A DNA stretch of 6,448 nt from Clostridiaceae bacterium (GCA_012513545.1 JAAZCB010000412.1:1-6448), one strand, 5' to 3'. Counted from the first letter of the stretch, positions 1 to 6,250 are shown. Numbers and translations are program-made. Notes: generated from the letters alone by a model not told the origin.

Positions 1-1
1 A

Positions 2-682
2 GTTTATATATATAACGGAAAAACAGTTAAGGCATTAATTGATTTGAAGGATATTCCCATAACCTTTGACGGAATATTAGAGTGTAATATTGAGAATTCG
101 CTTGCTGCCGCGGCTTCATTATATGCATTAGGCGTTAAAGCCGATTCGATCAGGGAAGGGCTTGCAACCTTTTATCCGGACATTAATTCAAATCCGGGCA
201 GGTTTAATATTTTCGATATGGGTGATTTTAAAGTAATGCTCGATTACAGTCATAATCCTGCAGGCTACAGGGAAGTTGCAAGGTTTATAGAGAAGCTGTC
301 AGCCAAAAGATTTGTCGGCGTTATAGGGATGCCGGGTGACAGAACAGACTCAAGTATAACTGAGGCTGCAAGGATTTGCGGCAATTACTTTGAGAAGATA
401 TATATCAAGGAGGATAATGACCTTCGGGGCAGGGCGCCCGGAGAGGTAGCAGGAATTTTTTATGATGTTGTTTTTAAAAATGGAGCAGGCAAAGAGAATG
501 TGGAAATTATCTATTCGGAGGTAAAAGCTCTGGAAAAGGCCGTGCTTGATGCGGAACCGGGAGATTTTATAGTAATGTTTTATGAAGAGTTTGAACCTTC
601 TATTGAGCTTTTGAATAAACTTAAGGAGGAGCTTAACAAAAACACGATTGCACCTGATATGATTATTCAGAATGTAGGATAG
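2..682 (+). CDS. cphA: Cyanophycin synthetase, C-terminal part (5' end outside window)
   Basis: The reading frame is open from the left edge (first full codon at 2) to TAG at 680-682, giving 226 residues, so the true start lies upstream; a TTG at 44 is internal. What remains is the end of the central Mur-ligase domain plus its C-terminal domain. Visible motifs, numbered in the fragment: IPITFDG near 19-25 followed by [15 protein letters not shown] at 64-68, DYSHNP at 81-86, GMPGDR at 109-114 and DLRGRAPGE at about 140-148. These match the end of CphA, which polymerises Asp and Arg into cyanophycin (multi-L-arginyl-poly-L-aspartate) using ATP in the cytoplasm. The family is usually near 870-900 residues, so roughly the last quarter is here. 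The missing N-terminal ATP-grasp part cannot be checked. Other Mur ligases share the NPGRF/DYxHNP motifs, but the LRGRAPGE stretch favours CphA. An intrinsic terminator follows 20 bp after the stop. Confidence 0.88.
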   Translation, partial: VYIYNGKTVKALIDLKDIPITFDGILECNIENSLAAAASLYALGVKADSIREGLATFYPDINSNPGRFNIFDMGDFKVMLDYSHNPAGYREVARFIEKLSAKRFVGVIGMPGDRTDSSITEAARICGNYFEKIYIKEDNDLRGRAPGEVAGIFYDVVFKNGAGKENVEIIYSEVKALEKAVLDAEPGDFIVMFYEEFEPSIELLNKLKEELNKNTIAPDMIIQNVG

Positions 683-702
683 AAGCTGCAGAGAATAAAG
701 GC

Positions 703-750
703 AGGACGCATTTTGCCAAAACAAATTTGCGTCCTTTTGTTATTTTTTTT
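703..750 (+). terminator. Intrinsic terminator after cphA
   Basis: An 8-bp perfect stem, AGGACGCA (703-710) with TGCGTCCT (728-735), encloses a 17-nt loop that contains a small TTTT/AAAA complementarity. It is followed by the T-rich run 735-750 ending in eight T. It sits 20 bp after the cphA stop codon, so it should end that transcript. Its T-tract also carries the -35 of the folE promoter. Confidence 0.85.
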
Positions 751-765
751 ATAATGGAGTATAAT
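737..765 (+). promoter_or_regulatory. Sigma-A-type promoter for folE
   Basis: TTGTTA at 737-742 (4 of 6 match to TTGACA), a 17-bp spacer, then a perfect TATAAT at 760-765. A second perfect TATAAT lies 10 bp upstream at 750-755, but without an obvious -35 at the right distance. Transcription would start near 772, leaving a leader of about 70 nt before folE. The promoter overlaps the T-tract of the cphA terminator, so folE appears to be transcribed on its own. Confidence 0.65.
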
Positions 766-824
766 GTTTTAAGAAGGAAAAGTAATACCAGTTGTGCTTT
801 GGTACTTCGTTATTTACTTGTATG

Positions 825-832
825 GAAAGAGG
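825..832 (+). promoter_or_regulatory. Ribosome binding site deciding the folE start
   Basis: GAAAGAGG ends 8 nt before the ATG at 841. The same frame is open upstream to a TTG at 727, but that codon lies inside the cphA terminator stem and upstream of the promoter -10, so the ATG at 841 is the start. Confidence 0.75.
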
Positions 833-840
833 TTGATGAA

Positions 841-1404
841 ATGATAGATCAGGAACGTGTAAGGAAAGCTGTGAGAGAAATTCTTATTGCAATTGGGGAT
901 GACCCGGACCGTGAAGGTCTTAAGGAAACTCCCGACAGAGTAGCAAGAATGTATGAAGAGATTTTTGCGGGACTCCACCAGGACCCAAAAGAACTTGTTA
1001 AAATATTTCAGGAAGAAAATCATGAGGAAATGGTGCTTGTAAAGGATATACCGCTGTACTCTGTTTGTGAGCATCACCTGCTTCCCTTTGTGGGAGTAGC
1101 CCATGTTGTTTATATACCCAAAAAAGGCAGAATAATGGGACTTAGCAAGCTTGCCAGAATTGTTGACCTGGTTGCAAAGAAGCCGCAGCTGCAGGAGCGC
1201 CTTTCAAGCGAGGTCGCAAATGTAATTATGGACTCGATAAATCCTTTGGGAGTAGCTGTGGTGGTCGAGGCAGAGCACCTTTGCATGACGATGAGAGGCA
1301 TTAAGAAGCCCGGTTCAAAGACTATTACTTCAGCGCTCAGGGGAACCATTAAAACTGATGCAAGAACCAGAGCTGAGGTTATGGCGCTTATTAACGGAAG
1401 ATAA
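841..1404 (+). CDS. folE: GTP cyclohydrolase I
   Basis: A 187-residue protein that converts GTP to 7,8-dihydroneopterin triphosphate and formate, the first step of tetrahydrofolate (pterin) synthesis, as a cytoplasmic homodecamer in characterised relatives. The type I (FolE) signature is clear: [22 protein letters not shown] at about 19-40, [10 protein letters not shown] with Cys76, His78 and His79, then [10 protein letters not shown] at 100-109, QERL at 117-120, HLCMTMRG with Cys148, and TSALRG at 163-168. By homology with the E. coli enzyme, Cys76, His79 and Cys148 are the zinc ligands. Length is normal for a bacterial FolE of the short type. The start is set by the GAAAGAGG site. No other folate gene lies beside it; upstream is cphA with its own terminator and downstream is transposon debris beginning 2 bp after the stop. 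The leader could form a hairpin. No recognisable terminator follows the gene. Confidence 0.97.
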   Translation: MIDQERVRKAVREILIAIGDDPDREGLKETPDRVARMYEEIFAGLHQDPKELVKIFQEENHEEMVLVKDIPLYSVCEHHLLPFVGVAHVVYIPKKGRIMGLSKLARIVDLVAKKPQLQERLSSEVANVIMDSINPLGVAVVVEAEHLCMTMRGIKKPGSKTITSALRGTIKTDARTRAEVMALINGR

Positions 1405-1406
1405 AA

Positions 1407-1431
1407 GTGACAGGGGACGGTTCTCTGACAC
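1407..1431. repeat. Imperfect palindrome, REP-like, linked to RAYT remnant
   Basis: A 25-bp segment beginning GTGACAGGGGACGG and ending TTCTCTGACAC. The 7-bp ends pair at 6 of 7 positions. From memory, near-identical GTGACAGGGGACGGTTCTCT elements recur in clostridial genomes next to RAYT (Y1/IS200-like) transposase genes. It starts 2 bp after the folE stop. Only this copy is seen, with no partner on the far side, which fits a truncated element. Confidence 0.6.
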
Positions 1432-1472
1432 GACAAAAAGTGATAAAATTCCAGAGGAAGAAGGCGGTCATA

Positions 1473-1565
1473 ATGCCAAGAAAAGCTAGACTGCTTTGTG
1501 AATCTGGAATTTATTATTTCTCCGCTGTCGCTGTGGTGATAAGTGCCAAAAAGCACATTATGTAA
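1473..1565 (+). pseudogene. Truncated RAYT/Y1-type transposase, N-terminal remnant
   Basis: ATG at 1473 opens a 30-codon frame ending at TAA 1563-1565. The first ~15 residues, MPRKARLLCESGIYY, closely resemble the start of clostridial REP-associated tyrosine transposases (typically MPRKAR...SxSGIYHVM). An SD-like AAGGCGG lies at 1461-1467, 5 nt before the ATG. After about base 1517 the similarity stops, and the HUH motif and catalytic Tyr of the family (roughly 200 or more residues) are absent. I infer a 5' relic left by deletion. The upstream palindrome at 1407-1431 supports this. The match is short and from recall, so a profile search is needed to settle it. Confidence 0.55.
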
Positions 1566-1882
1566 ACCAATTCCATCGATACAGGCAAAACCCTGATCAT
1601 AACCCCGGAATTACAGTCAAGATTCCTGTAAGGATACGTACATACGGTACCTTGAATGCAAAGGTAACACAGGACAAACCGGTCACATTTGCTAGCCTTA
1701 ACGACCCAACATAAGGAACCTCAAAGGACAGTTACAGATGGGAAGGGATAACTGAAAAAGGTACATTAGATAACAAGCACAAGATATGTGTATACGAGGA
1801 GATGACAGGAACTTGGGAGCCCCTGAGCTTTCACACAAAGTGGCAGGAGAAATCCAAGTTTTCACAAAACAAGTATATTTAA
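1502..1882 (+). pseudogene. Unidentified decayed reading frame with one internal stop
   Basis: One frame is open from 1502 to TAA at 1712-1714, then immediately open again to TAA at 1880-1882. Read through, it gives about 126 residues of protein-like composition, for example VKIPVRIRTYGTLNAKVTQD before the internal stop and SYRWEGITEKGTLDNKHKIC after it, ending ...EKSKFSQNKYI. There is no convincing start codon with a ribosome site, and the left end overlaps the RAYT remnant in another frame, so true similarity probably begins after about 1517-1565. I do not recognise the family. It may be the 3' part of a gene broken when the RAYT-like element inserted or was deleted. It could also be chance: a single internal stop in ~125 codons is suggestive, not proof. 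Confidence 0.35.
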
Positions 1883-2079
1883 TACAACTTTATCGAACCA
1901 AAGTCAAAATCCAATTATTATGGAAAAATATGCGTAAAATTGTTTTGTATGTATAAAAATAACTCTAATTATATCAAAAATCATACTTAAAATTATATTC
2001 CATAACATGCAATATTTTGGTATTATTTTATTTGTACATCATCTATGATCTACAAATTTTATTACGGGAGTGAATTACT
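1883..2079 (+). other. AT-rich intergenic region upstream of the protease gene
   Basis: About 200 bp with no coding potential and very high AT content. It must carry the promoter of the downstream secreted protease, but no clean -35/-10 pair stands out. TATTAT at 2021-2026 and TATGAT at 2044-2049 are possible -10 boxes, each with only weak -35 partners, so a non-sigma-A or activator-dependent promoter is possible. The ribosome site CGGGAGTG lies at 2065-2072, with its GGGAG core ending 9 nt before the ATG at 2080. No terminator for the preceding genes was found here. Confidence 0.5.
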
Positions 2080-5000
2080 ATGAAAAGAAAAAAAAGCAAG
2101 TTTGGGATTCTTGTAAGCCTTATTTTATTAGTATCAATGGTATTTTCTCAAATACCGGCAGATTCTGCTGCAGGAGATAATGCACAGGATGAAGGGTACG
2201 ACTACAATTGTTATTCAAATTCAACGGGCTTCAAGGCGCCAAATGAAGAAGAACAAAAATGGCTTGAAGAAAACATGATTAAGACCGAAGGAGTTAAGCT
2301 TAATGAACTGGGACTTGAACGAATCAACAATGAACGTAAGGTTAAGAAGTTGGACATTCTTAGTGAGGATATTGCAGTAGATGAAGGGGAAGAGGTGAAC
2401 AAAAGATCAAATATACAATCTTTTGCAAAAAGCAACAAGGTTTCAACCGACTCAACATCTAGTCTTTCAGCCTCTGTACTTCCAGATAGTGTAGATAACA
2501 GCACACTGGCAGCTTTTCCTTCCATAAGGAGCCAGGGGGAGCTCAATTCCTGTGTGGCTTTTGCCTCTACATATTATCAGATGACTTATATGGTAGCACG
2601 TTCTGAAGGGTGGAATGCAAAAAATGATAATGATAACACTACAAAATTATCGCCCAAATGGACATATAACTTCATAAATGGTGGTAATGACAATGGCACG
2701 AATCATTCAAGTGCCTACAGACTTTTAAGTCAAAATGGAGCAGCCCTGTGGAGTGATTTCCCATATAGTGGCAGCAGACAGAATTCAAAGAATTATTTGG
2801 AATGGCCAACGCAGTCATCGGTATATAAAAGCGCCATGAAATACAGAATTGATAAAATGGGGTATATACCTCTGGTTAATTTTGATGGTACGGTGGTTAC
2901 CAGTCCTGATGACAGTGACTTAAATGATGTAAAAACTATGTTGGCTGATGGATATGTTCTTTTAGTCTCAACTAGTATCGAATCCTGGAAAATAACAAAT
3001 GTTAAAGATGATCCTGCCACAGCAAATGATGCACAGTTTGTCGGTCAGCAAGCCTGCTACATGGTTGATGGATATAATGGCTCACACGCTATGACAGTAG
3101 TTGGCTATAATGATGATATTTGGGTGGATTTAAACAACAACAACACAGTTGAGAGTGGTGAAAAGGGCGCATTTAAAATAGCAAACTCATGGGGAACCGA
3201 CTGGGGGAATAATGGTTACATATGGGTATGCTATGATGCTTTAAACAGCATTTCATCTGTCAACGGAGGTCCGACCGCCGACATGAGAACAATGGTATTT
3301 TCGGACTTTTATTGGATTACTGTCAAGCAGTCATATACTCCTAAGTACATTGCTGAATTCACACTCAGTCATTCTTCGAGAAATCAAATAAGTACTTATG
3401 CAGGCTTTTCAAACAGCACTGATACTAATCCGGCATTGATTTGGAAACCCATAGCCTTTGGGGAAAGTTCCGGAGGAAATTATGCTTTTGATGGAACCAC
3501 AACTCCTTGCGATGCAACAGTTGCTTTGGATTTAACAGATATCAGTTCTGATAAATTGCAAAACCCGGATGGTAATTGGTATTTATATGTAACAGATACC
3601 AGCCCTGATGGAAGACCAGCAATACTAAAAAACTTTAAACTTATCGACAATGTAGAAGGAACAAGTGTTAATTCAACTGCAGTATATCCACAAACCTGTG
3701 ACGGACAGGCTCTTATTAATAAAATTTACAGCACCAGAACTGTTGATCCCTCCTCCAACTGGACGGTTTATAATAGCATACCTTATGAAAGATACAGCTT
3801 GGCTTGCGCAGCAGTAAACAATAATATATATGTCTTTGGAAATAATGATGTACAAAATTCAGTAATGGCATATGACCTTCAGACCGGCCTTTGGTCTTCA
3901 AAGAATAATGCTTATCCATCTTACCATTTTACTGGTGCGGTAGCATCTGGTGACAAAATATATGTTATGGGAACCACAGACTTTTTGCAAAGCATATTGT
4001 TTGAATATAATCCGGTCAGTGACACATGGCTTACAAAAGCTGCTGTGTCATATAAAATGAATACTTCGTTGGTTGCTGCAAATAGCAAGATATATATAAT
4101 CGGCGGGACTGCTGAGTATGATATGGTAAGTGAATACGACCCTCAAACCGGAATACTGTCAGCTAAGGCAAATATACCTGCCAGTCTGGCAAATGCAGCA
4201 ATAGCCTCAGTTAATAACAAGATTTATGTTATGGGCGGAACTGATCAGAACAATTTTGCTCCAACAAATTCCGTTTATGTTTATGATCCAGTTTCAGGCA
4301 CATGGAGCACCAAAGCATCTATGCCCAGTGCTAAAACCGGTTTCTGCGCAGAAGCCATAAACGGCAAAATATACACGTTTGGAGGCTATACTGATAATGC
4401 TGGTTATTCCTTATCCATAGAAGAATATGATCCTTCAAGCGACACGTGGACCCCAGAAAAAAGTTCGATGATATCCTATCTTAATTTATACTATCTTACA
4501 AAACTAGATAACGAGATATATTTATTGGGCGGACGCAATGAGTGGGAACAATCAAAGCTGGTGGCTGGATTTTCATTAGGAAATACGACCACGCCTACAC
4601 CTACACCTACTCCGACAAACAATGTAACACCTACGCCAACTGCGACAAACAATGTAACACCTACGCCAACTGCGACAAACATTGTAACTCCTACACCTAC
4701 TCAGACGGCAGCCGGCAATCTCAGGATTGAATTCTTTAACCCGGATAAATCAGCAACCATAAACCAGATCGGTATGAATTTCAGAGTTACAAATACCGGT
4801 ACATCATCTATTAACCTGGCTGATGTTAAAGTAAGATACTATTATACAATTGATGGAGAAAAATCCCAGAACTTCTGGTGCGATTATTCAAATATCGGCT
4901 CCACAAAAATAACTTCTCAATATGTCAAGCTTGCTGTACCTGTTACTGATTCAGACGGATATATGGAAATAGGCTTTACAAGCAATGCAGGAAATCTTGC

Positions 5001-5166
5001 GGCAGGAAGCTCTGTTGATATTTACTCAAGGATATCAAAAAATGACTGGAGCAGTTATACACAGACTAATGACTATTCCTTTAACTCACAAGCAGTATCA
5101 TTTGTACAATGGGATAAGACTCCGGCTTACATATCAGGCAGCAAAGTGTGGGGTAATGAACCATAA
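2080..5166 (+). CDS. Secreted papain-family cysteine protease with P-like domain, kelch repeats and CBM3
   Basis: A 1028-residue modular exoprotein. Residues 1-31 form a Sec signal peptide (MKRKKSKF, then hydrophobic GILVSLILLVSMVF, cleavage near ADSAA). Residues 32-132 are a charged, low-complexity extension, perhaps a propeptide. Residues 133-410 are a C1A papain-like protease: oxyanion Gln152 and nucleophile Cys158 in QGELNSCVAFAS, His336 in GSHAMTVVGY, Asn369 in IANSWGTDWGNNGY. The Gln-to-Cys spacing of 6 equals papain's. Residues 410-530 look like a P-domain-type beta-sandwich (NWYLYVTDTSPDG). Residues 561-834 hold six kelch repeats with KIYxxGG and YDPxxxTW signatures, predicting a six-bladed propeller. 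Residues 836-878 are a Thr-Pro linker. Residues 879-1028 are a CBM3 ending FVQWDKTPAYISGSKVWGNEP-like, close to CipA CBM3. No dockerin or SLH domain is seen, so cellulose binding is the likely anchor. I infer proteolysis at the cellulose or cellulosome surface; the substrate is unknown. Confidence 0.9.
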   Translation: MKRKKSKFGILVSLILLVSMVFSQIPADSAAGDNAQDEGYDYNCYSNSTGFKAPNEEEQKWLEENMIKTEGVKLNELGLERINNERKVKKLDILSEDIAVDEGEEVNKRSNIQSFAKSNKVSTDSTSSLSASVLPDSVDNSTLAAFPSIRSQGELNSCVAFASTYYQMTYMVARSEGWNAKNDNDNTTKLSPKWTYNFINGGNDNGTNHSSAYRLLSQNGAALWSDFPYSGSRQNSKNYLEWPTQSSVYKSAMKYRIDKMGYIPLVNFDGTVVTSPDDSDLNDVKTMLADGYVLLVSTSIESWKITNVKDDPATANDAQFVGQQACYMVDGYNGSHAMTVVGYNDDIWVDLNNNNTVESGEKGAFKIANSWGTDWGNNGYIWVCYDALNSISSVNGGPTADMRTMVFSDFYWITVKQSYTPKYIAEFTLSHSSRNQISTYAGFSNSTDTNPALIWKPIAFGESSGGNYAFDGTTTPCDATVALDLTDISSDKLQNPDGNWYLYVTDTSPDGRPAILKNFKLIDNVEGTSVNSTAVYPQTCDGQALINKIYSTRTVDPSSNWTVYNSIPYERYSLACAAVNNNIYVFGNNDVQNSVMAYDLQTGLWSSKNNAYPSYHFTGAVASGDKIYVMGTTDFLQSILFEYNPVSDTWLTKAAVSYKMNTSLVAANSKIYIIGGTAEYDMVSEYDPQTGILSAKANIPASLANAAIASVNNKIYVMGGTDQNNFAPTNSVYVYDPVSGTWSTKASMPSAKTGFCAEAINGKIYTFGGYTDNAGYSLSIEEYDPSSDTWTPEKSSMISYLNLYYLTKLDNEIYLLGGRNEWEQSKLVAGFSLGNTTTPTPTPTPTNNVTPTPTATNNVTPTPTATNIVTPTPTQTAAGNLRIEFFNPDKSATINQIGMNFRVTNTGTSSINLADVKVRYYYTIDGEKSQNFWCDYSNIGSTKITSQYVKLAVPVTDSDGYMEIGFTSNAGNLAAGSSVDIYSRISKNDWSSYTQTNDYSFNSQAVSFVQWDKTPAYISGSKVWGNEP
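4614..4703 (+). repeat. 30-bp tandem repeats encoding the Thr-Pro linker
   Basis: Two identical 30-bp units at 4614-4643 and 4644-4673 are followed by a third, diverged unit at 4674-4703. They encode TNNVTPTPTA twice and then TNIVTPTPTQ (residues 846-875), following a simpler (Thr-Pro)n run from 836. The exact identity of the first two copies implies a recent duplication, and copy number may vary between strains. Such linkers separate catalytic and binding modules in clostridial cellulases and are commonly O-glycosylated. Confidence 0.9.
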
Positions 5167-5206
5167 CGTAGAAAAGATTATGCCGTTTATTGTATTTTAA
5201 TCCAAG

Positions 5207-5247
5207 TTTCTTGTAAAGGGTGAAAATAAAGCACCCTTTACAAGAAA
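5207..5247 (+). terminator. Perfect 16-bp stem-loop after the protease gene
   Basis: TTTCTTGTAAAGGGTG (5207-5222) pairs without mismatch to 5232-5247 around a 9-nt loop, starting 41 bp after the protease stop codon. The position suits a transcript end, but no T-run follows on either strand (TATTAAATAATG on the plus strand), so it is not a textbook intrinsic terminator. It could act as a 3' end stabiliser or as a protein-binding inverted repeat in front of the PPC-domain gene. Confidence 0.5.
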
Positions 5248-5267
5248 TATTAAATAATGATGATAAT
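5237..5267 (+). promoter_or_regulatory. Candidate promoter for the PPC-domain gene
   Basis: TTTACA (5237-5242, 5 of 6 to TTGACA) and GATAAT (5262-5267, 5 of 6 to TATAAT) are separated by 19 bp, longer than ideal. The -35 lies in the right arm of the 16-bp inverted repeat, so a factor bound there would block it. This is a weak call from motif matching only. Confidence 0.25.
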
Positions 5268-5293
5268 GTGATAAAATTGTATAAAAAAAGATT

Positions 5294-5301
5294 AAGGGGT
5301 G
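5294..5301 (+). promoter_or_regulatory. Ribosome binding site deciding the PPC gene start
   Basis: AAGGGGTG ends 8 nt before the ATG at 5310. The frame is open upstream to a GTG at 5220, but that codon sits inside the stem-loop and has no ribosome site. The PPC fold also begins after 5310. Confidence 0.7.
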
Positions 5302-5309
5302 CCACGAAA

Positions 5310-5750
5310 ATGAAAGCAGTTGAGGGAAAGTTGGGCAGGGTATTTGTTTTAAGGCTTGAGGATGGAGATGTTGTGCCGGAGTGTATAGAAAAATTTGCAA
5401 AGGAAAACGGCATTAAGGTTGGGCATGTAACATTGTTAGGAGGTGTAGATAATGGAGATGTGGTAGTTGGACCACGTAAAACATTGGAAATGCCCCCTGC
5501 AAAAATGACTTTACCGGTAGACGCAGCACATGAAATTGTTGCATCCGGGGTAATTGCGACTGACAAAGACGGGAATCCTGTACTTCATATGCATGGCTCT
5601 CTTGGAAGAGCTGGTCATACTATAACGGGGTGTCTTCGTGAAGGTGTAGAAACATGGCTGGTTGGAGAAGCTGTTATTTATGAAATTCTTGGCACTGATG
5701 CAAAAAGGCTTTATGATGAAAAGTCAGGCTTTACACTTTTGAATATTTAA
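5310..5750 (+). CDS. Stand-alone PPC (DUF296) domain protein
   Basis: A 146-residue protein consisting of a single PPC/DUF296 domain, the fold also found next to AT-hooks in plant AHL proteins. Supporting motifs: RVFVLRLEDGDVVPECIEKFAKENGI at 10-35, HVTLLGGVDNGDVVVG at 39-54, HMHGSLGR at 93-100 and GHTITGCL at 102-109, then a closing strand with GEAVIYEI at 119-126. His93, His95 and His103 form the conserved His cluster that may bind a metal. Bacterial members are small trimeric proteins annotated as putative DNA-binding, but their biochemical role is not established; there is no AT-hook here, so DNA binding is not shown by the sequence. No signal peptide is present, so it should be cytoplasmic. 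It lies 143 bp after the protease stop, separated by a strong stem-loop, and is probably transcribed alone. Its stop is 8 bp from the end of the convergent CYTH gene. Confidence 0.87.
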   Translation: MKAVEGKLGRVFVLRLEDGDVVPECIEKFAKENGIKVGHVTLLGGVDNGDVVVGPRKTLEMPPAKMTLPVDAAHEIVASGVIATDKDGNPVLHMHGSLGRAGHTITGCLREGVETWLVGEAVIYEILGTDAKRLYDEKSGFTLLNI

Positions 5751-5758
5751 TTGAACGC

Positions 5759-6229
5759 TCAGCCATTCCAGCACTTAAAGGGAGTTCTTATCAAATTTGA
5801 GTTTAAATACCTGGGGTCATATGTTACTTCCTCCCCAAGCCATTCAGGCTTAATAAATGCTGCAGCCTCATTCTCAAGCTCAATTTCTGCTACAATGAGG
5901 CCTTCATTTTCTCCGAGGAACTTGTCAACTTCCCACGTATTTCCTTTATGTTCTATTTTATATCTGATTTTTTCTATAATAGGCTTTTCACAAATACTGT
6001 CAAGCATTTCAGCAGCATCAACAACAGGTATTTTGTACTCATACTCCGGCCTTGTTATGCCGTCAGGAAAGCCCTTAACGGTAATGTATCCACTGCCGTT
6101 ATATATACGTAAACGCACAATTCTTTCCGGAACTGAGCTTAAATATCCCTGCCTGTACAGCACTCCATCCTTCAGATGATTAATAACACTGTCCTTTACA
6201 AGAAATTTTCTTTCGATTTCCTTTGCCAT
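5759..6229 (-). CDS. CYTH-domain (triphosphate tunnel metalloenzyme) protein
   Basis: A 156-residue protein covering one CYTH domain. The N-terminal ExExK signature is present as EIERKFLV with Glu4, Glu6 and Lys8. Other tunnel residues follow in order: VRLRIYNGSGYITVKG with Arg39, Arg41 and Lys52; PEYEYKIP with Glu62 and Glu64; IEKIRYKI with Lys87 and Arg89; WEVDKFLGENEGLIVAEIELENE with Asp102, Glu115, Glu117 and Glu119; and LGEEVTYDPRYLNSNL at 131-146. Small bacterial CYTH proteins of this kind, including a characterised Clostridium thermocellum enzyme, hydrolyse inorganic tripolyphosphate or nucleoside triphosphates with a divalent metal; others are adenylate cyclases or thiamine triphosphatases. 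Tripolyphosphatase is the best guess, with the substrate unproven. It is cytoplasmic. The start is supported by AGGAGT 6 nt upstream (6236-6241 on the minus strand). Confidence 0.9.
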   Translation of the reverse strand: MAKEIERKFLVKDSVINHLKDGVLYRQGYLSSVPERIVRLRIYNGSGYITVKGFPDGITRPEYEYKIPVVDAAEMLDSICEKPIIEKIRYKIEHKGNTWEVDKFLGENEGLIVAEIELENEAAAFIKPEWLGEEVTYDPRYLNSNLIRTPFKCWNG

Positions 6230-6250
6230 TACATTACTCCTGTTTACTAT

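Noticed and set aside
727..840. Upstream extension of folE from TTG at 727
   Set aside because: The extension begins inside the cphA terminator stem and contains the promoter -10. FolE proteins of this type start near the MIDQERV residues, and a good ribosome site precedes the ATG at 841.
1110..1556. Minus-strand open frame of 148 codons across folE
   Set aside because: It lies antisense to a firmly identified folE and shows no recognisable motif, so it is a shadow frame. The same holds for antisense frames over cphA, the protease and the PPC gene.
1543..1556. Small hairpin GTGC-loop-GCAC inside the RAYT relic
   Set aside because: The stem is only 4 bp with no T-tract, so it is not a terminator.
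5220..5309. Upstream extension of the PPC gene from GTG at 5220
   Set aside because: The GTG is in the loop-proximal end of the perfect stem-loop, has no ribosome site, and the 30 added residues are not part of the PPC domain. AAGGGGTG precedes the ATG at 5310.
5751..6179. Plus-strand open frame of 142 codons opposite the CYTH gene
   Set aside because: The minus-strand frame carries the full CYTH signature and an AGGAGT site. The plus-strand translation is Ser/Pro-rich and resembles nothing known.
6193..6206. 14-bp match (CCTTTACAAGAAAT) to the right arm of the stem-loop at 5235-5248, which would let that RNA pair with the CYTH mRNA near its start
   Set aside because: The CYTH copy encodes conserved residues KFLVK of the ExExK region, so it is explained by coding. 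A 14-bp AT-rich match in 6.4 kb can arise by chance, and no antisense RNA is otherwise indicated.
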